This document shows positions 1 to 7,421 of a stretch of 34,281 nt of DNA, piece after piece. Both the position numbers and the translations under genes were made by a program. Within the stretch, counting starts at the first letter, position 1; each line of letters begins with the position of its first letter. This DNA is from Candidatus Borkfalkia faecavium. Its GTDB lineage: Bacteria > Bacillota > Clostridia > Christensenellales > Borkfalkiaceae. The stretch spans positions 1-34,281 of the forward strand of contig DXEW01000023.1 of the NCBI GenBank assembly GCA_019114755.1, read 5' to 3'. Under the pieces are notes generated by a model that was not told the origin of the DNA, searched no databases, and saw nothing but the letters and a program-made list of their open reading frames with translations.

Positions 1-135
1 CGCAGAGGGGAGAAACCGTTGCAGAGCCGCCGTAGGGCGGCGAACAACAGGTTTCCCCCTTCCTCACGGAAAATTCTTTTGTCAGCTCAAAAGAATTTTC
101 GTGAATTCATTCGCGCCGAGATTTTCGTGAACCAT
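1..135 (-). repeat. Four-hairpin element, 5' part, cut by window edge
   Basis: Read on the minus strand this is the start of the structured repeat that recurs through the window. Hairpin 1 has arms at 64-80 and 89-103 (TCACG plus an AT-rich arm) around the conserved GAGCTGAC loop. It is followed by the AACCTGTTG linker, the small GCCGCC/GGCGGC hairpin 2 and the CAACGGTTTC linker before the sequence runs off the left edge. It is nearly identical to the copy at 9121-9224. A second, partial TTCACGAAAATCTC start at 105-135 suggests one copy inserted next to or into another. No gene is visible here. Confidence 0.75.
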
Positions 136-188
136 GCTCCTTGGGCAAAATCTACACATTCCGCCCCATTATTTGTAATGTTTGCCCA

Positions 189-217
189 TTGCGTTTTTGG
201 GTAAAATGGTGTAAAAT
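189..217 (+). promoter_or_regulatory. Putative promoter of the sugar ABC ATPase
   Basis: TTGCGT (189-194), a 17-bp spacer and TAAAAT (212-217) lie about 45 bp ahead of the start codon at 264. The match to the sigma-A consensus is moderate (4/6 and 5/6). This is inferred from sequence only. Confidence 0.5.
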
Positions 218-263
218 AATAACAGTAAAAACAAAAAACCATTTCGCAGGGAGGAAACTAACC

Positions 264-1583
264 ATGGCAAGCCTTTTGCTCAAAGGTATTTACAAGGTCT
301 ATCCGTCCGGCGTGACCGCCGTCACGGACTTCAACCTCGACATTAAAGACAAAGAGTTCATCGTCTTCGTCGGGCCTTCCGGCTGCGGTAAGTCTACCAC
401 GCTCCGCATGATCGCCGGTCTGGAAGAAATTTCGAAGGGCGAGCTGTACATCGACGGCAAACTGGTCAACGACGTCGTCCCCAAAGACAGGGATATCGCG
501 ATGGTGTTCCAGAACTACGCGCTGTACCCGCACATGTCCGTATACGACAACATGGCATTCGGCCTGAAGCTGCGCAAGGTGCCCAAGCAGGTCATCGATC
601 AGCGCGTGAAAGAGGCTGCCGCCATTCTCGGCATCACCGATTATCTCACCCGTAAACCGAAGGCTTTGTCCGGTGGTCAGCGCCAGCGTGTCGCGCTCGG
701 CCGTGCCATCGTCCGTGAGCCGAAGGTCTTCCTGCTCGACGAACCTCTGTCCAACCTCGACGCGAAGCTGCGCGCCCAGATGAGGACGGAGATCTCCAAG
801 CTGCACGCGCGCCTTGCCACCACCTTCATCTACGTCACGCACGACCAGATCGAAGCGATGACGATGGGCACGCGCATCGTCGTCATGAAAGACGGCTTCA
901 TGCAGCAGGTCGATACCCCGCAGAACCTGTACGATTATCCCATCAACCAGTTCGTCGCGGGCTTCATCGGCACGCCGCAGATGAACTTCTTCCCCGCAAA
1001 GCTGGTCAAAGAGAACGAGCGCGTTTACGTCGAGTTCGTCAACAACAAGATCATGCTCCCCAAGACGGTGGAAGCGCGCATCCGCAACATCGAAGATTAT
1101 CTCAATACCGATAAACCCGTCACTTTGGGCGTCCGCCCCGAAGATATCCACGACGAAGAGAGCTTCATCGCCGCCTCGCCCGACACGCTCGTCAAGGCGT
1201 TCGTCGAAGTGGTCGAAAAGCTGGGCGCAGAGACGCAGATCTACTGCAAGCTCGACTTTAAGGAAGGCGAAGAGGTGACCTCGGTCATCGGCGACTCCAC
1301 CAACATGATCGCCCGTATCGACTCGCGCAGCATCGTCAACCGCGGCGAAGTGGTCGATCTGGCGTTTGATGCCCGTCACATCCACCTGTTCGACGGCGTC
1401 ACCGAAATGTCGCTGTTGGCGCGTGACGAAGGCTACGAAGTCACGCCCGAAAACGAATCTTCTTCCGCATTCGTGCCGCTGACCCCGCAGGAGATGCGCG
1501 CCGTCATCGAGAAGAACAAGGTCGTCACCAAAGAAGAAAAGGCCGCCATGCGCCGCGAAGCGCGTGCCGCCAAAAAGAACTAA
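264..1583 (+). CDS. Sugar ABC transporter ATP-binding protein, MsmK/UgpC type
   Basis: Cytoplasmic ATPase of the carbohydrate-uptake CUT1 family, which powers binding-protein-dependent sugar or polyol importers. The 439-aa product has Walker A GPSGCGKST (residues 37-45), the signature LSGGQRQR, Walker B FLLDEPLSNLDA and the switch motif THDQ. A C-terminal TOBE/MalK-like regulatory region follows. I chose ATG 264 because GGAGG at 250-254 precedes it; longer in-frame starts have no ribosome site. No permease or binding protein adjoins it. Known MsmK-like ATPases often serve several sugar importers, so this lone gene may do the same (inference). It is longer than the usual ~370 aa, with a Lys/Arg/Ala-rich tail over about the last 50 residues. 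A strong terminator follows. Confidence 0.93.
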   Translation: MASLLLKGIYKVYPSGVTAVTDFNLDIKDKEFIVFVGPSGCGKSTTLRMIAGLEEISKGELYIDGKLVNDVVPKDRDIAMVFQNYALYPHMSVYDNMAFGLKLRKVPKQVIDQRVKEAAAILGITDYLTRKPKALSGGQRQRVALGRAIVREPKVFLLDEPLSNLDAKLRAQMRTEISKLHARLATTFIYVTHDQIEAMTMGTRIVVMKDGFMQQVDTPQNLYDYPINQFVAGFIGTPQMNFFPAKLVKENERVYVEFVNNKIMLPKTVEARIRNIEDYLNTDKPVTLGVRPEDIHDEESFIAASPDTLVKAFVEVVEKLGAETQIYCKLDFKEGEEVTSVIGDSTNMIARIDSRSIVNRGEVVDLAFDARHIHLFDGVTEMSLLARDEGYEVTPENESSSAFVPLTPQEMRAVIEKNKVVTKEEKAAMRREARAAKKN

Positions 1584-1610
1584 ATCAATTTGTTAAACAG
1601 GGGGGAATGG

Positions 1611-1642
1611 CAGCCGCGCCGAAAGGTGCGGCTGTCTTTTTA
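1611..1642 (+). terminator. Rho-independent terminator with GAAA tetraloop
   Basis: A 10-bp stem with one G-U pair (CAGCCGCGCC/GGTGCGGCTG, 1611-1634) closes a GAAA tetraloop and is followed by TCTTTTTAT. It lies 27 bp after the ATPase stop codon. A shorter, decayed version of the same hairpin occurs at about 2510-2537. Confidence 0.9.
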
Positions 1643-1753
1643 TGTTTGCGTGCGGAAATTTTTTAAGCCTGCAAACACGGCGTGCGCTGTTTTGGAGCGG
1701 AAACCGATAGTATGTTAAAATAGACAATTTTTATAGAAATTTACAATTCAGTA

Positions 1754-1782
1754 TTGACAAGGATATTTAAGCATGATATAAT
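1754..1782 (+). promoter_or_regulatory. Consensus sigma-A promoter of the lipoprotein gene
   Basis: TTGACA (1754-1759) and TATAAT (1777-1782) are both perfect and are separated by 17 bp. Transcription should start near 1789, giving a leader of about 95 nt before the ATG at 1884. The rest of the 300-bp gap (1584-1883) holds the upstream terminator and AT-rich sequence with no other feature seen. Confidence 0.88.
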
Positions 1783-1883
1783 AAAATTACAAATAAATAT
1801 TGTTGCAGGTAGCTAAATGATGGCAATTTTTTGTCGTATGTCCAATATTTATCTGCATTTCATGCCGTATAGGGGGTGGATCC

Positions 1884-2411
1884 ATGATCAAAAACGTAGT
1901 TGGCAGGGTCAGCGTATTTTTGTTTTTACTGACGCTTTGCTTCGCCCTTGTAGGGTGCGGGCAGGCGGTGTCTGAAGAGGAGATCTCCGTACAGATAGAC
2001 GGCAAGCCTGTTTCCTTTTTGTTCCGCAGCCGTACAGATACGCAGGCGACGGATATTTGGGAAGAGCTGCCCGTCTATGGCGAGCTGAAAGATGCCGCCC
2101 CGATAGCGGCGCCGGGAGAGCATAGGATCAGCATCGATTTCAGCGGCTGCGCTTTTCCCGAATGGCTCGCGGCATACGGCTACCGCGGCGGTGTCGGTGA
2201 AGACGGCACGGAGGAAGTGAAATACGGCGATCTTGCCATTGACAGTTGTGAGCAGTCAGAAAATGTTTTTACCCTGCGCTTTACGTCACAGGCATCTGCC
2301 TATGCAGATGAAATGGCGATTTTCGTCTTTCACATGCAGTGGCCTGCCGGTGCGAGCGGCTTACAAGAAGTGTGGATGTACGTCGGCTGCTTTACGGGCG
2401 GCGCGGCATAG
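1884..2411 (+). CDS. Small putative lipoprotein of unknown function
   Basis: A 175-aa product with an N-terminal signal: positively charged start (MIKNVVGR), hydrophobic core at about 10-22 and a lipobox ending LVGC at Cys25. It is therefore expected to be lipidated and anchored on the outer face of the membrane. The mature part is acidic and rich in beta-prone stretches. I recognise no conserved domain or catalytic motif. AGGGGGTGG at about 1871-1879 is the ribosome site. The gene is monocistronic, with its own consensus promoter upstream and a GC-rich terminator directly downstream. A role in sensing or binding at the cell surface is possible but not supported by any motif. Confidence 0.8.
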   Translation: MIKNVVGRVSVFLFLLTLCFALVGCGQAVSEEEISVQIDGKPVSFLFRSRTDTQATDIWEELPVYGELKDAAPIAAPGEHRISIDFSGCAFPEWLAAYGYRGGVGEDGTEEVKYGDLAIDSCEQSENVFTLRFTSQASAYADEMAIFVFHMQWPAGASGLQEVWMYVGCFTGGAA

Positions 2412-2436
2412 TGCGGAAAATAAAAAAATTTTAGCA

Positions 2437-2462
2437 GGGGGCGCTACGCGGCGCCCCCTTTA
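2437..2462 (+). terminator. Rho-independent terminator of the lipoprotein gene
   Basis: A perfect 8-bp stem GGGGGCGC/GCGCCCCC (2437-2444 and 2451-2458) with a six-base loop is followed by TTTAT. A second, weaker GAAA-loop hairpin with a T-run lies at about 2510-2537. Confidence 0.85.
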
Positions 2463-2594
2463 TCGTGGCGAGGCCATTCCGCACGCAAAGGATGGCGGAG
2501 GGAGTGCGGGGCGCGCCGAAAGGTGCGGCTGCTTTTTTCTGCCGCGCTGCGCGGAGAGATCATTTGCCCTCTCTTACTTTCCCCCGCAAAACTA

Positions 2595-2623
2595 TTGACA
2601 ATTTTGTCGGCGGGGCGTATAAT
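2595..2623 (+). promoter_or_regulatory. Consensus promoter of the FMN riboswitch-ribU unit
   Basis: TTGACA (2595-2600) and TATAAT (2618-2623) are separated by 17 bp. The transcription start should be near 2630, about 65 nt before the riboswitch aptamer. Confidence 0.9.
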
Positions 2624-2695
2624 AAGTAACGATAAATAAAGGAAAACAAATAAAGAGCAACAAATAAGGTACAACAAATTAAAAACAACAAAACG

Positions 2696-2807
2696 ATTCT
2701 TTGGGGCGGGGTGCAATTCCCCACCGGCAGTATAGTCTGCGAAAGGCTGCGGCCTCCGAACGGGTGCGATTCCCGTACCGACGGTATAGTCCGGATAGGA
2801 AAAGAAT
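2696..2807 (+). promoter_or_regulatory. FMN riboswitch (RFN element)
   Basis: The sequence carries the hallmarks of the RFN aptamer: a closing P1 helix (ATTCTT at 2696 with AAGAAT ending at 2807), GGGGCGGGGTGCAATTCCCC, ACCGGCAGTATAG, a variable GC helix, GGGTGCGATTCCC, ACCGACGGTATAG and TCCGGAT. It senses flavin mononucleotide. The downstream terminator and the ribU gene indicate control by premature termination when FMN is plentiful, which is the known mode in Bacillota. Confidence 0.96.
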
Positions 2808-2851
2808 GTTTTTGGAAGGCCGCGCGTTTTGCGCGCACATTTCAAAAATGC

Positions 2852-2881
2852 GCCCCGCTTTTTTGGCGGGGCTTCCTTTTT
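2852..2881 (+). terminator. Expression-platform terminator of the FMN riboswitch
   Basis: Stem GCCCCGC/GCGGGGC (2852-2858 and 2866-2872) is followed by TTCCTTTTT. It sits between the aptamer and the ribU start. A separate GC hairpin, CGCGCG-TTTT-GCGCGC at 2821-2836, lies between aptamer and terminator and may belong to the antitermination switch. Confidence 0.85.
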
Positions 2882-2914
2882 GCCCCTTGAAAATATTTTT
2901 TTCGAGGTGTTTTT

Positions 2915-3682
2915 ATGAAGGAACAGAAACGCACGGCGGCGGCATCTGCGGCAGCCGCGCAGCAGGCAGCGCCCGCCGGGGCAAACACGGCGTATGCTGC
3001 CGCAAAAGGCGGCATGCCCGCAGCCGAGGCGGCAAAGAATGCGCCTGCCGGAAGCGCCTTTGCCGGGGCCGCCGCCAAGGGGGCGCCCGCAAAGAAGGGC
3101 GCAGGACAAGAGACGCCCGCCGACAGGCGGCACGGCAGGGCGTATTTTACCGCCTCGCGCATCGCCAAGATCGCCCTGCTGTCGGCGCTGGCATATGTGG
3201 TCACCTTTTTAGAGTTCCCCGTATTCCCCGCCGTCAGCTTTTTGAAGTTGGATTTTGCCAACGTGTTCATCCTCTTGGGCGGGTTCATGTACGGGCCGGT
3301 GGCGGCGGTCGTCATCAGCGCCGTCAAAGAGCTGCTGTCCCTCATCGACACGCAGACCATCGGCGTGGGCGAGGTGGCAAACTTTTTGCTCACCCTCAGC
3401 TTCGTGCTGGTGCCCACCATCGTCTACCGCTTCAAAAAGGGGTTGCCGACGGTCACGCTCACCCTGGCGGCGGGCTGCGTATTGCAGATCGCGGCCAGCC
3501 TTGTGGTCAACCGCTATATCAACTTCCCCCTGTACGAGGCGTTTTTGCCCTTCTCGGCGGCGGAGGCGTTCGCGCAGTGGTGGTGGTACATCATCCTCTT
3601 CAACCTCATCAAGTGCGCGGCGGTCAGCCTCGTCACCCTGCTGCTGTACAAGAGAATTTCTTGGCTTTTGAACAAGTTTTAA
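2915..3682 (+). CDS. ribU: ECF transporter S component for riboflavin, with low-complexity N-terminus
   Basis: Membrane-embedded substrate-binding subunit of an energy-coupling-factor importer for riboflavin. From about residue 85 to the end (255 aa) it shows about six hydrophobic helices and RibU-type motifs, including an EFPVFP segment, [18 protein letters not shown] and VKELLS. The FMN riboswitch just upstream fixes the substrate. GAGGTG at 2904-2909 supports ATG 2915. The first ~75 residues are odd: an Ala/Gly/Pro/Lys-rich, probably disordered stretch absent from typical RibU proteins of about 190 aa. The ECF energising module (EcfA1, A2, T) is not in this window, as expected for a group II system. 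Nothing else in the family fits better. Confidence 0.93.
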   Translation: MKEQKRTAAASAAAAQQAAPAGANTAYAAAKGGMPAAEAAKNAPAGSAFAGAAAKGAPAKKGAGQETPADRRHGRAYFTASRIAKIALLSALAYVVTFLEFPVFPAVSFLKLDFANVFILLGGFMYGPVAAVVISAVKELLSLIDTQTIGVGEVANFLLTLSFVLVPTIVYRFKKGLPTVTLTLAAGCVLQIAASLVVNRYINFPLYEAFLPFSAAEAFAQWWWYIILFNLIKCAAVSLVTLLLYKRISWLLNKF

Positions 3683-3711
3683 TTGCAAAACGGCCGCATA
3701 TGGTTTATAAT
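3683..3711 (+). promoter_or_regulatory. Promoter of the tsaE-tsaB operon
   Basis: TTGCAA (3683-3688), a 17-bp spacer and a perfect TATAAT (3706-3711). The leader to the tsaE start at 3873 is about 155 nt. It holds an inverted repeat of CTTTTTTTGGAA-like arms (about 3744-3757 with 3818-3832) that could fold into a long hairpin; its function is unknown. Confidence 0.8.
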
Positions 3712-3872
3712 GAGAGTGGTGCTTTTCGGGCATCGCTCTCTTTTCTTTTTTTGGAAGGAAGCGTGCGCCGTGCCTGCTTCTTTTTATGAAGAAGAAAGCG
3801 GGGGGCATATCTGTTTCTTTCCAAAAAAGAAAAACAAGCGCCGTATCTTTTATTTTGCAGGGAGGGGAAGGC

Positions 3873-4277
3873 ATGATCGCTTCCAGCGCACAGCAGACGG
3901 CGGATTTTGCCGCACAATATGCCAAGACCCTGCGCCCCGGCGACGTGGTTTTGCTGCGCGGCGAGATGGGCGCGGGCAAAACAGTGTTCGTGCAGGGCGC
4001 TGCCCGCGGGCTGGGCGGGCAAGAGCAAGTCACCAGCCCCACCTACGCCTACATGAACGAATACCCCTGCGCGGGCGTCACCTTGTACCACTTCGACTGC
4101 TACCGCCTTTCCTGCGGGGCGCAGGCGGAGGCGCTGGGGCTGACGGACTACTTCTATGCCGGCGGCATCTGCTTTATCGAATGGGCGGAAAACATCGCCG
4201 ACGTGCTGCCCGCGGGCTGCAAAGTGGTCGAGATCGTCAAGCGGGGCGAAAACGAACGGGAGATCGTGTGCAGATGA
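3873..4277 (+). CDS. tsaE: tRNA t6A biosynthesis ATPase TsaE
   Basis: TsaE is the P-loop ATPase that works with TsaB and TsaD in making N6-threonylcarbamoyladenosine at position 37 of ANN-decoding tRNAs. The 134-aa product has Walker A GEMGAGKT (30-37), the family's [11 protein letters not shown] segment and HFDCYRL, and a C-terminal FIEWAE motif, all typical. ATG 3873 is chosen because GGAGGGGAAG (3861-3870) precedes it; the upstream in-frame ATG at 3786 has no ribosome site. Its TGA overlaps the ATG of tsaB (ATGA, 4274-4277), so the two are translationally coupled. The length is normal for the family. Confidence 0.95.
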   Translation: MIASSAQQTADFAAQYAKTLRPGDVVLLRGEMGAGKTVFVQGAARGLGGQEQVTSPTYAYMNEYPCAGVTLYHFDCYRLSCGAQAEALGLTDYFYAGGICFIEWAENIADVLPAGCKVVEIVKRGENEREIVCR

Positions 4278-4870
4278 AAAATTTCCTCGCCGTCGATACT
4301 TCGGCGGAATATATGACCGTCATCGCCTGTAAAGAGGGCGCGGCGCATACCGTGTTCGAACCCGCTTGCGCCATGCAGCATTCGGTGCGGCTGATGGACG
4401 CCGTAGACGAGGCGCTGCAAAGGGCGGGGCTTTCTCCCCGTGCCTGCGAGTGCTTTTGCGCCGTCACGGGCCCCGGCTCGTTCACGGGCATCCGCATCGG
4501 CATTTCCTGCGCCAAGGGCTTTGCCGCCGCCTGCGGGGCGCCGACGTTGGGCGTCACCGCTTTCCGCCTGGCGGCATATACTGCTGAAGGGAAGGTGCTG
4601 GCGGCGCTGCCCGCGGGCAGGGGAAGCTACTATGTGTGCGGCTTTTTTGAAGGGAAAGAGGTGCTCGCCCCCGCCTGTGTGGGCGAAGAGGAGCTGAAAA
4701 ATTTGGCGCGCGAATACGCGGTGTATTCCGCCTACGAGCTGCCCGTGCCGCATACCCGCATCGACCCCGCCGCGGGGCTTTTGGGCTGCGCGCTCTCCGC
4801 CCGCCCGCAGGACTGCGGAGAGTTGGGGGCGGTATATGTGCGGCGGAGCCAGGCCGAGGAAAGGGCTTGA
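4274..4870 (+). CDS. tsaB: tRNA t6A biosynthesis protein TsaB
   Basis: TsaB is the inactive Kae1-like partner of the TsaBDE complex. The 198-aa product starts with the ASKHA-fold strand AVDTSAEYMTV and contains the diagnostic GPGSFTGIRIGIS segment (about residues 67-79). The C-terminal half is short and variable, as expected. The start overlaps tsaE by four bases. tsaD is not adjacent, although many relatives keep tsaE-tsaB-rimI-tsaD together; here an alpha/beta hydrolase and a RimI-like gene follow instead. Confidence 0.94.
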   Translation: MKNFLAVDTSAEYMTVIACKEGAAHTVFEPACAMQHSVRLMDAVDEALQRAGLSPRACECFCAVTGPGSFTGIRIGISCAKGFAAACGAPTLGVTAFRLAAYTAEGKVLAALPAGRGSYYVCGFFEGKEVLAPACVGEEELKNLAREYAVYSAYELPVPHTRIDPAAGLLGCALSARPQDCGELGAVYVRRSQAEERA

Positions 4871-5024
4871 AAAGCATTCATCGCGAAATACTGTGTCAGG
4901 CTTGCGTTTTGCTTCGGGTTACGTACGTCTGTGTACGCGCCCCTCGCAAATCCGCGCCTTCCTTGTCTTTCGCGCGACTGCTTTCCAATCCACCGGAAAG
5001 GATATCAAATCAACAACGCTGAAG
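4871..5024 (+). other. Gene-free spacer, repeat-like
   Basis: No coding feature is seen between tsaB and the hydrolase. The stretch (TGTGTCAGGCTTGCG, TTACGTACGTCTGTGTACG, CGCGCGACTGCTTTCC) has the texture of dispersed intergenic repeats, but no second copy occurs in this window. It is followed directly by the isolated hairpin at 5025-5070. Confidence 0.4.
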
Positions 5025-5070
5025 AGTTCTCACAATTTCTTTCGTCAGCTCGAAAAAAATTGTGAGAACT
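5025..5070 (-). repeat. Solitary hairpin 1 of the four-hairpin element
   Basis: Two 20-nt arms (AGTTCTCACAATTTCTTTCG at 5025-5044 and its complement at 5051-5070, one mismatch) flank TCAGCT. With the adjoining bases the loop reads GAGCTGAC on the minus strand, the same conserved loop seen in the longer copies. Only this hairpin is present, so it is a fragment or a minimal form. It lies in the leader of the downstream hydrolase and could also affect its expression. Confidence 0.8.
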
Positions 5071-5129
5071 TGGTTGTGTTGCGGCGTCGGCACAAAAGAA
5101 GGCGATAGATCGTTTTTCGGAGGTCGTGC

Positions 5130-5837
5130 TTGGCTGAACTTGCTTCCGTGTCGCTGCTGCAAAAGGGGGAGGGCGAGCCGCTCGTGTTTTTGCACGGCTA
5201 CCTCTCTTCCAAAGAGAGCTTTTATTACCAGATCGAGCGCTTTTCCCGCCGTTTTCGGGTGACGGCGTTCGATTTTTGGGGCATGGGCAAGAGCGCGGCG
5301 TTGCCACAGCCGTGGTCGGTCGGCGACTATGCCGCCCACACGCTGGCGCTGCTGCGGGAGCTGGGCATCGATAGGGCGCGCCTGATCGCCCATTCCTTCG
5401 GCGGCAGGGTGGCGCTCAAGCTTTTGGCTTCGGAAGAAAACCCCTTCAGCCGCGCCCTCCTCACGGGCTGCGCGGGCGTGCCTCCGCACAGGGGTGCCGC
5501 CTACCGCGCCAAAGTGGCTGCCTACCGCGCCGTGCGCCGCGTCGCGCCCCGCTTTGCCGCCCGCCGCTTCGGCTCGGCGGAGTACCGCTCTCTGCCGCCT
5601 GTCATGCGCGAGAGCTTCAAAAAGATCGTGAACGAAGACCTCACCCCGCTCCTGCCCCGCATCCGCGTGCCCGTCTTATATGTGTTCGGGAAGGAAGACG
5701 CCGTCACCCCGCCGTACATGGCGGAACGGCTTGTGACGGAAACGCCCGGCGCGCAGCTGGTATGGCTGCCCGGCACGCATTTTTGCTTTTGCGAACACCC
5801 GCAGGCGTTCAACGCCGTGGCGGAGGAGTTTTTGTAG
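5130..5837 (+). CDS. Alpha/beta hydrolase, TTG start
   Basis: Cytoplasmic serine hydrolase of the alpha/beta fold (AB_hydrolase_1). Visible parts are the oxyanion strand LVFLHGY (18-24), nucleophile elbow AHSFGG with Ser89, acidic residue Asp190 in GKEDAVTPP and catalytic His217 in GTHFCF. The 235-aa length fits a small esterase or lyase with a short Arg/Ala-rich cap at about 120-160. The start is TTG at 5130, set by GGAGG (5119-5123) six bases upstream; the nearby GTG is out of frame. It sits between tsaB and a rimI-like gene, on the same strand, but separated from both by repeat-containing spacers. The substrate cannot be read from the sequence. Confidence 0.88.
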   Translation: MAELASVSLLQKGEGEPLVFLHGYLSSKESFYYQIERFSRRFRVTAFDFWGMGKSAALPQPWSVGDYAAHTLALLRELGIDRARLIAHSFGGRVALKLLASEENPFSRALLTGCAGVPPHRGAAYRAKVAAYRAVRRVAPRFAARRFGSAEYRSLPPVMRESFKKIVNEDLTPLLPRIRVPVLYVFGKEDAVTPPYMAERLVTETPGAQLVWLPGTHFCFCEHPQAFNAVAEEFL

Positions 5838-5840
5838 AAG

Positions 5841-5870
5841 GAAAGGGATCGAAATATTTTTATCCCTTTC
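5841..5870 (+). repeat. Inverted repeat after the hydrolase gene
   Basis: A perfect 9-bp inverted repeat GAAAGGGAT/ATCCCTTTC (5841-5849 and 5862-5870) follows the stop codon. It lacks a clear T-run, so it may be a weak terminator or an RNA-stabilising hairpin. The next bases (TCCTACATTTATCATTTACA) resemble the TTTTACA satellite seen elsewhere, and a GGCGC...GCGCC palindrome lies at 5902-5923. Confidence 0.5.
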
Positions 5871-5971
5871 AAAATCCTACATTTATCATTTACACGCGTT
5901 GGGCGCGTCGCGCATGCGGCGCCGACAGTTTCATTCAATAAGATATTATAAACAGAACGAAGGGAAAAAAT

Positions 5972-6406
5972 ATGCTTTACCGTACATGGACGTATGCCGA
6001 CATCGGCGAAATTGCGGCGCTCGAACAGCAGTGCTTTTCCGATCCGTGGAGCTTCCAGATGCTCGCCGACAGCTTTATCAGCCCCAATACCGCCACCATC
6101 GCCGCCGAAGAGGGGGGCGAGGTGGTAGGCTATGCCTTTTTGACGGGCATCGCCGGCGAGGAGGCGGATCTTGCCAACATCGCCGTAGACGCGCGCTGCC
6201 GCGGGCGGGGCGTGGGGGGCGAACTGCTGCGCCGTTTAGAAGAGCGCGCGCGGCAGCTGGGGGTGCGCCGCATCTTTTTGGAAGTGCGCGTCTCCAATGC
6301 CGACGCCATGCTGCTGTACCTGCGCCACGGCTATGTCGGCAAGTACGTTCGCCCCCGCTACTACGGCGACGGCGAAGACGCCGTGGTGATGGGGAAGGAG
6401 ATATAG
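5972..6406 (+). CDS. rimI: RimI-like GNAT N-acetyltransferase
   Basis: GNAT-fold enzyme transferring acetyl from acetyl-CoA to an amine; the classic RimI target is the N-terminal alanine of ribosomal protein S18. The 144-aa product opens like RimI (RTWTYADIGEIAALEQQCFSDPW), has the acetyl-CoA loop RCRGRGVG (about 71-78) after the strand ANIAVD, and ends with FLEVRVSNADAMLLYLRHGY, the usual RimI finish. AAGGGA at 5960-5965 supports ATG 5972. RimI commonly neighbours TsaB/TsaE in Bacillota, which agrees with the context. The substrate assignment is by family and neighbourhood, not by any unique residue. Confidence 0.88.
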   Translation: MLYRTWTYADIGEIAALEQQCFSDPWSFQMLADSFISPNTATIAAEEGGEVVGYAFLTGIAGEEADLANIAVDARCRGRGVGGELLRRLEERARQLGVRRIFLEVRVSNADAMLLYLRHGYVGKYVRPRYYGDGEDAVVMGKEI

Positions 6407-6413
6407 GAAATGC

Positions 6414-6630
6414 GGTTCACGCGTTCCTCTGCAGGCTGCTGCCTGCGGAACGCCGTGATTTGAAGAAAACCCCATTGTCCGCGCTTGCAGCTCGGAGCAA
6501 TCGGAGTTTTCCTCTTTGCGCGGCGATTTAAGGGCTCTCGTTTATAAACGCCGCGCAAATTCACCTTTCCTGCGGGCAGCTCCCCGCTGTAGGGTGAAAA
6601 AGGCAAAAGCGTGGTTTTGCCTTTTTCGAG
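6414..6630 (+). repeat. Four-hairpin element, copy A
   Basis: Full-length copy. Hairpin 1 (6415-6460) pairs TTCACGCGTTCC with GGAACGCCGTGA. Linker AAGAAAACCCC and its partner GGAGTTTTCCTC enclose a short variable hairpin 2. Hairpin 3 pairs TTTGCGCGGC (6515-6524) with GCCGCGCAAA (6550-6559) around a 25-nt loop containing AAGGGCTCTC and TTATAAA. TTCACCTTTCC follows. Hairpin 4 pairs AAAAAGGCAAAA (6597-6608) with TTTTGCCTTTTT (6615-6626) around GCGTGG. It begins only 8 bp after the rimI stop, so hairpin 4 could also serve as that gene's terminator. Confidence 0.85.
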
Positions 6631-6664
6631 CATTATTTTCAGAGATCCTTCGGCTCGCATTTTA

Positions 6665-6779
6665 TAGGGCTCCCGAAAATCGCAGCGAAGCGAGATTTTT
6701 GGGAAGAGGAGCGGCAGGCGCAACAGGCGAGGCGGCAAGCATAGTGAGCCGCCTGCCATAGCGCCTTGGCGCGACGAGG
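6665..6779 (+). repeat. Repeat module 2, forward copy
   Basis: About 115 bp from AGGGCTCCCGAAAATCGCAG to GCGCGACGAGG. It recurs inverted at 9227-9341 with close to 90% identity by eye. It contains small palindromes (for example around CGCAGCGAAGCG) but no convincing reading frame. It follows copy A of the four-hairpin element and appears to be part of a composite repeat cluster. From 6790 to 6891 the spacer holds another palindromic stretch (GCGCTTCGCGC, CTTCCCCCTAAGGGGGAAG). Confidence 0.75.
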
Positions 6780-6891
6780 ATGAGGGTTGTATCATCCTTG
6801 CTATATCCACTCCGCCCAAAACAAAGACGGTATCCCCTCATCAGGCGCTTCGCGCCAGCTTCCCCCTAAGGGGGAAGCCATGTGTAGAGGC

Positions 6892-7421
6892 GTGTTCGGA
6901 ATGGCTTTAACGTTCTACACAAGATCCCTCGACTGACGCTCGGGATGACAAGGACGGTTTTGTTTTCAGAGATCCTTCGATGCGTGCGGCTTCGCCGCAC
7001 TTACTCAGGATGACAGGGCTGGGGGGCACTTCGTTCCTCAGGATGACAAGAAGGGGGGCTCCTTCTTCGCTTCGCTCCTCAGGATGACAGGTGGGAGCCT
7101 TTTTTGAAACCGTCCAAAATTTTACATTTTACATTTTACATTTTACATTTTTTACCGTGTTCGGAACGGGTAACTGTTCTACACAAGATCCCTCGACTGG
7201 CGCTCGGGATGACAAGGACGGTATTGTTTTCAGAGATCCTACGATGCGTGCGGCTTCGCCGCACTTACTCAGGATGACAGGGCTGGGGGCACTTCGTTCC
7301 TCAGGATGACAAGAAGGGGGGCTCCTTCGTCGCTTCGCTCCTCAGGATGACAGGTGGGAGCCTTTTTTGAAACCGTCCAAAATTTTACATTTTACATTCT
7401 ACATTTTACATTTTATTTTAC
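6892..7421 (+). repeat. Tandem duplication of a ~265-bp repeat block
   Basis: Two head-to-tail copies, 6892-7156 and 7157-7421, differ at only a few positions. Each unit starts GTGTTCGGAA, contains imperfect palindromes of the GATCCCTCG...CGCTCGGGATGAC and CTCAGGATGACA type, reads GGGAGCCTTTTTTGAAACCGTCC and ends in a TTTTACA satellite. A shorter related copy lies inverted at about 17560-17625. No gene is encoded. The second copy ends about 70 bp before the MurF-like gene. Confidence 0.9.
7119..7153 (+). repeat. 7-bp TTTTACA satellite
   Basis: Four or more tandem TTTTACA units ending the first 265-bp block. Related arrays with TTCTACA and TTTACCA variants lie at 7380-7425, 9427-9480, 12150-12203 and 22834-22866, always between genes. 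They are not CRISPR, as the unit is short and has no spacers. Confidence 0.85.

Noticed and set aside
258-1385. Long open frame on the minus strand (375 codons)
   Set aside because: It is antisense to the well-supported ABC ATPase; such shadows are common in GC-rich genes and it shows no domain.
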